This document shows, one piece after another, positions 62,201-64,000 of a stretch of DNA of 64,000 nt; the stretch's first letter is position 1; each line of letters opens with the position of its first letter. Position numbers and translations under genes: made by a program. Location of the stretch: contig CAUJLY010000006.1 of assembly GCA_963281155.1 (NCBI GenBank), positions 2,976,001 to 3,040,000 on the forward strand, read 5' to 3'. Source of the DNA: Rhabditophanes sp. KR3021. Its lineage: Eukaryota; Nematoda; Chromadorea; Rhabditida; Alloionematidae. The notes under the pieces are model-generated. The model saw nothing but the letters and a program-made list of their open reading frames with translations. It searched no databases and was not told the origin of the DNA.

Positions 62201-64000
62201 GGGGTTGTTTTCGCATACTTAAGATGCTATAAAAACATTGCAACATACTATAAAGACAACATAAAAAATTGGTTTCTTTATTTTTACAACAATGCATGAA
62301 CAAACGATCCATGTCAATTCAAAATAAATCTTTTTGAATGTTCAAAAATAATATATAGAGACCAATATTAAGTGCGTCAAAAGACCTATTCATCAAAGCA
62401 TCATCTTTCCCTTTAATGGTTATAGTTTCACAATAAACGAAACTAAAAAACTGGTATAAAATAATGAGCCATTTTAAGGAAAAAATAGTTTCAGACACCC
62501 AAATGGAGAAACCGAAAAATTGTAAGAAGTATATTTGATAACAAAAATACAAACAATAAAGTTATATATCCGAAGTGTGTATTTTGGTTCTTTAAAATAC
62601 TCTGGAGGATTGAAAAAGTTGTAAAATAAGAGGATACATTTATACCACTCAATTATCATCAGAGTTATTGGAAAACGGGTAAATTAGCAATTACTTTAAC
62701 GCTTTTTAAGAACCCATAATGCGTTTCCAAGACATCATTAATAATGTCTCAGGAATTTTGTGAACCTTTTATTCTATCCAACTAGATTAATTTTCTTCCA
62801 CAAAAACTTAATGAAACAAATTTAGCTCATATAATTTTTTATTAAATTTGGAAGAAAGAATAGATTGAGCAAAGGAAGGGAACAAAATGGCTTTATTATA
62901 TATGATGAATTTTTAATCACATACTCCAATTTTATGGTAATGATTCATATAATGGCAAAGAAATTACTGTTTATTTTCAAGACAAATGATCAAACAACTG
63001 CAATAAAAGAAATTAATATATTTGTGAAAAACATTTTTATCTCCCAAATCAAATATAAATTTAATGTTTTGGCTTCAGGGTAAATAATGGAACTATAAAA
63101 AGTTCAAAAAATAACATTGAATAAGAGGGAAATTCTAAAGTTAGTTAAATTTAATCATAAAGCTTACGCCTTTATTTGCGAATTGCTATCCTTCAATTAC
63201 TACTCTTTCATAATCAAGGGACAATAGAATTTTCAAAAGAGGTGGTACTTCATAAACTTTGTTATCCCCCTTACTTACCTCTTAAAACCTTTTCTATTAA
63301 ATTCAAACCGCATGAGTTTTTTGTTTGATAACAAAATATATTTTAATAAATGAATGACAATCCTTATTATTTGAATATATCGAAAACTTATCAATCAAAA
63401 TAAATGTAAAAGCTTTTTCAATTAAATTTACTTTTTGAAGAATGAAAATTGCCTAAACATCCCAATAAGTAGTTCGATGTGAAAGGGATATATTTAATAC
63501 ACATTTATTCTTAGTAAAAAGCCTACACTTTCAATCAAAGGGAATTTTTGGAGAAAGAGGAAATTAAGGGTTAAAAGTTTGATCCTAACCAAGAGGGGAA
63601 ATGCTAAAATTACACTTCAAACCCCTAAATTAAAGAAAATCTCATTTAAAAGGCTAAGGGCATCAAGACAATAATCTTTGGTAAAATTGCCCATTTAACG
63701 AACGTAGCCCACAACTTCTTAATGCAAGTCAAACAGAAATCTTTAAGCTTTTCTAAGTAAAAACATCTTGAATTTTTTGCCTTTAACTAATGTTTTGTTG
63801 ATGTAGAGCATATGGTTGGAGTTAGCAATAAAGAATGGTTAATAAAGCATATTTTATTTGTTTCTTACTTTCTGCTTTGTAATTTTTGATTTAGTGTTTA
63901 TACAACTAATTTGTTTATTCATTTTTAGTGTCAAAAAACAATCGAAAAAGAGTAGGACTTACCTTAAGTCGCCATTTTGAGGCAAATTGAACGATTGCAG
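59300..64000 (-). CDS. Calmodulin-like EF-hand protein with long N-terminal extension, 5' end outside window
   Basis: Five exons are visible: 64000-63963 (cut by the window edge), 60277-60129, 59980-59853, 59813-59599 and 59558-59300, together 262 aa. The last three carry four intact EF loops: [36 protein letters not shown] and [12 protein letters not shown]. The C-lobe ([20 protein letters not shown]) is close to calmodulin, with Phe/Met-rich helices that would bind target peptides. Unlike calmodulin it has over 110 residues before the first EF hand, polar and without a recognised domain, and a tail rich in Asn, Pro and Lys ([20 protein letters not shown]). The exon at the edge joins by a phase 2 junction (GACTTAAG/A) after a 3.7 kb intron. 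It resembles nematode CAL-type proteins; targets unknown. Confidence 0.88.
60278..63962 (-). other. Large intron of the calmodulin-like gene
   Basis: A 3685-nt intron (minus strand GTAAGT ... AAATTTCAG), by far the longest in the window. Frames at 62319-62552 (-), 62474-62659 (-) and 62865-63083 (+) have AT-driven composition and overlap one another; I see no nested gene, tRNA or repeat array. Confidence 0.6.

Noticed and set aside
62319..62659. Two overlapping minus-strand ORFs
   Set aside because: They overlap in different frames inside the calmodulin-like intron and show no domain.

Overview
This is eukaryotic, metazoan DNA: AT-rich, with protein-coding genes split by mostly short GT-AG introns (about 40-120 nt, acceptors usually ending TTTTAG or TTTCAG). 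The genes belong to animal families: Piezo, an MSX homeobox gene, a cysteine-string protein, a neuropeptide GPCR, animal haem peroxidase, and I-set Ig proteins. A small-genome invertebrate is the best guess. Many genes have a consensus 3' splice site a few bases upstream of the start codon, which would fit a lineage with spliced-leader trans-splicing (nematode, rotifer or flatworm type), but the phylum cannot be fixed from this sequence alone. Exon structures below were built by hand by matching splice sites, reading-frame phase and protein-family conservation; every complete model sums to a multiple of three.

Layout. 1-1.1 kb: 3' end of an Ig-superfamily membrane protein (+), with a frameshift in its third Ig domain. 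2.5-4.0 kb: rabenosyn-5 (+). 4.9-10.1 kb (-) and 14.4-21.7 kb (+): two Piezo mechanosensitive channel genes, head to head. The plus copy is full length (about 2326 aa). The minus copy has intact exons but lacks about 730 N-terminal residues. 24.6-26.0 kb: GDSL phospholipase B-like (+). 26.5-28.2 kb: unrecognised four-helix membrane protein with an internal repeat (+). 29.5-30.2 kb: small two-Ig muscle-type protein (+). 30-40.8 kb: gene-poor interval around an MSX homeobox gene (35.4-37.9 kb, +).

40.8-45.6 kb (-): tandem haem peroxidase domains, probably one secreted protein. The first domain has lost its catalytic residues and carries frame breaks; the second is intact. 48.5-49.9 kb: ANKRD13-family protein (+). 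50.7-51.4 kb: ARF-like GTPase (+) with a His in place of the switch II Gln. 52.6-53.2 kb: DNAJC5/cysteine-string protein (+). 53.7-54.7 kb: an RD3-family protein (-), recognised only after joining three exons. 57.1-58.5 kb: NPY/RYamide-type neuropeptide receptor (+). 59.3-64.0 kb: a calmodulin-like protein (-) with a long N-terminal extension; its 3.7 kb intron runs to an exon cut by the window edge.

No operon-like logic links the genes, but several have neuronal or sensory roles elsewhere in animals (Piezo, DNAJC5, RD3, neuropeptide receptor, calmodulin-like, MSX). I saw no tRNA, rRNA, CRISPR array or intact mobile element. The main points to follow up are the inverted Piezo duplication with an N-truncated copy, the dead-plus-active peroxidase fusion, the RD3-like gene, the unrecognised repeat-bearing membrane protein, GC-AG introns, and the acceptors next to start codons.
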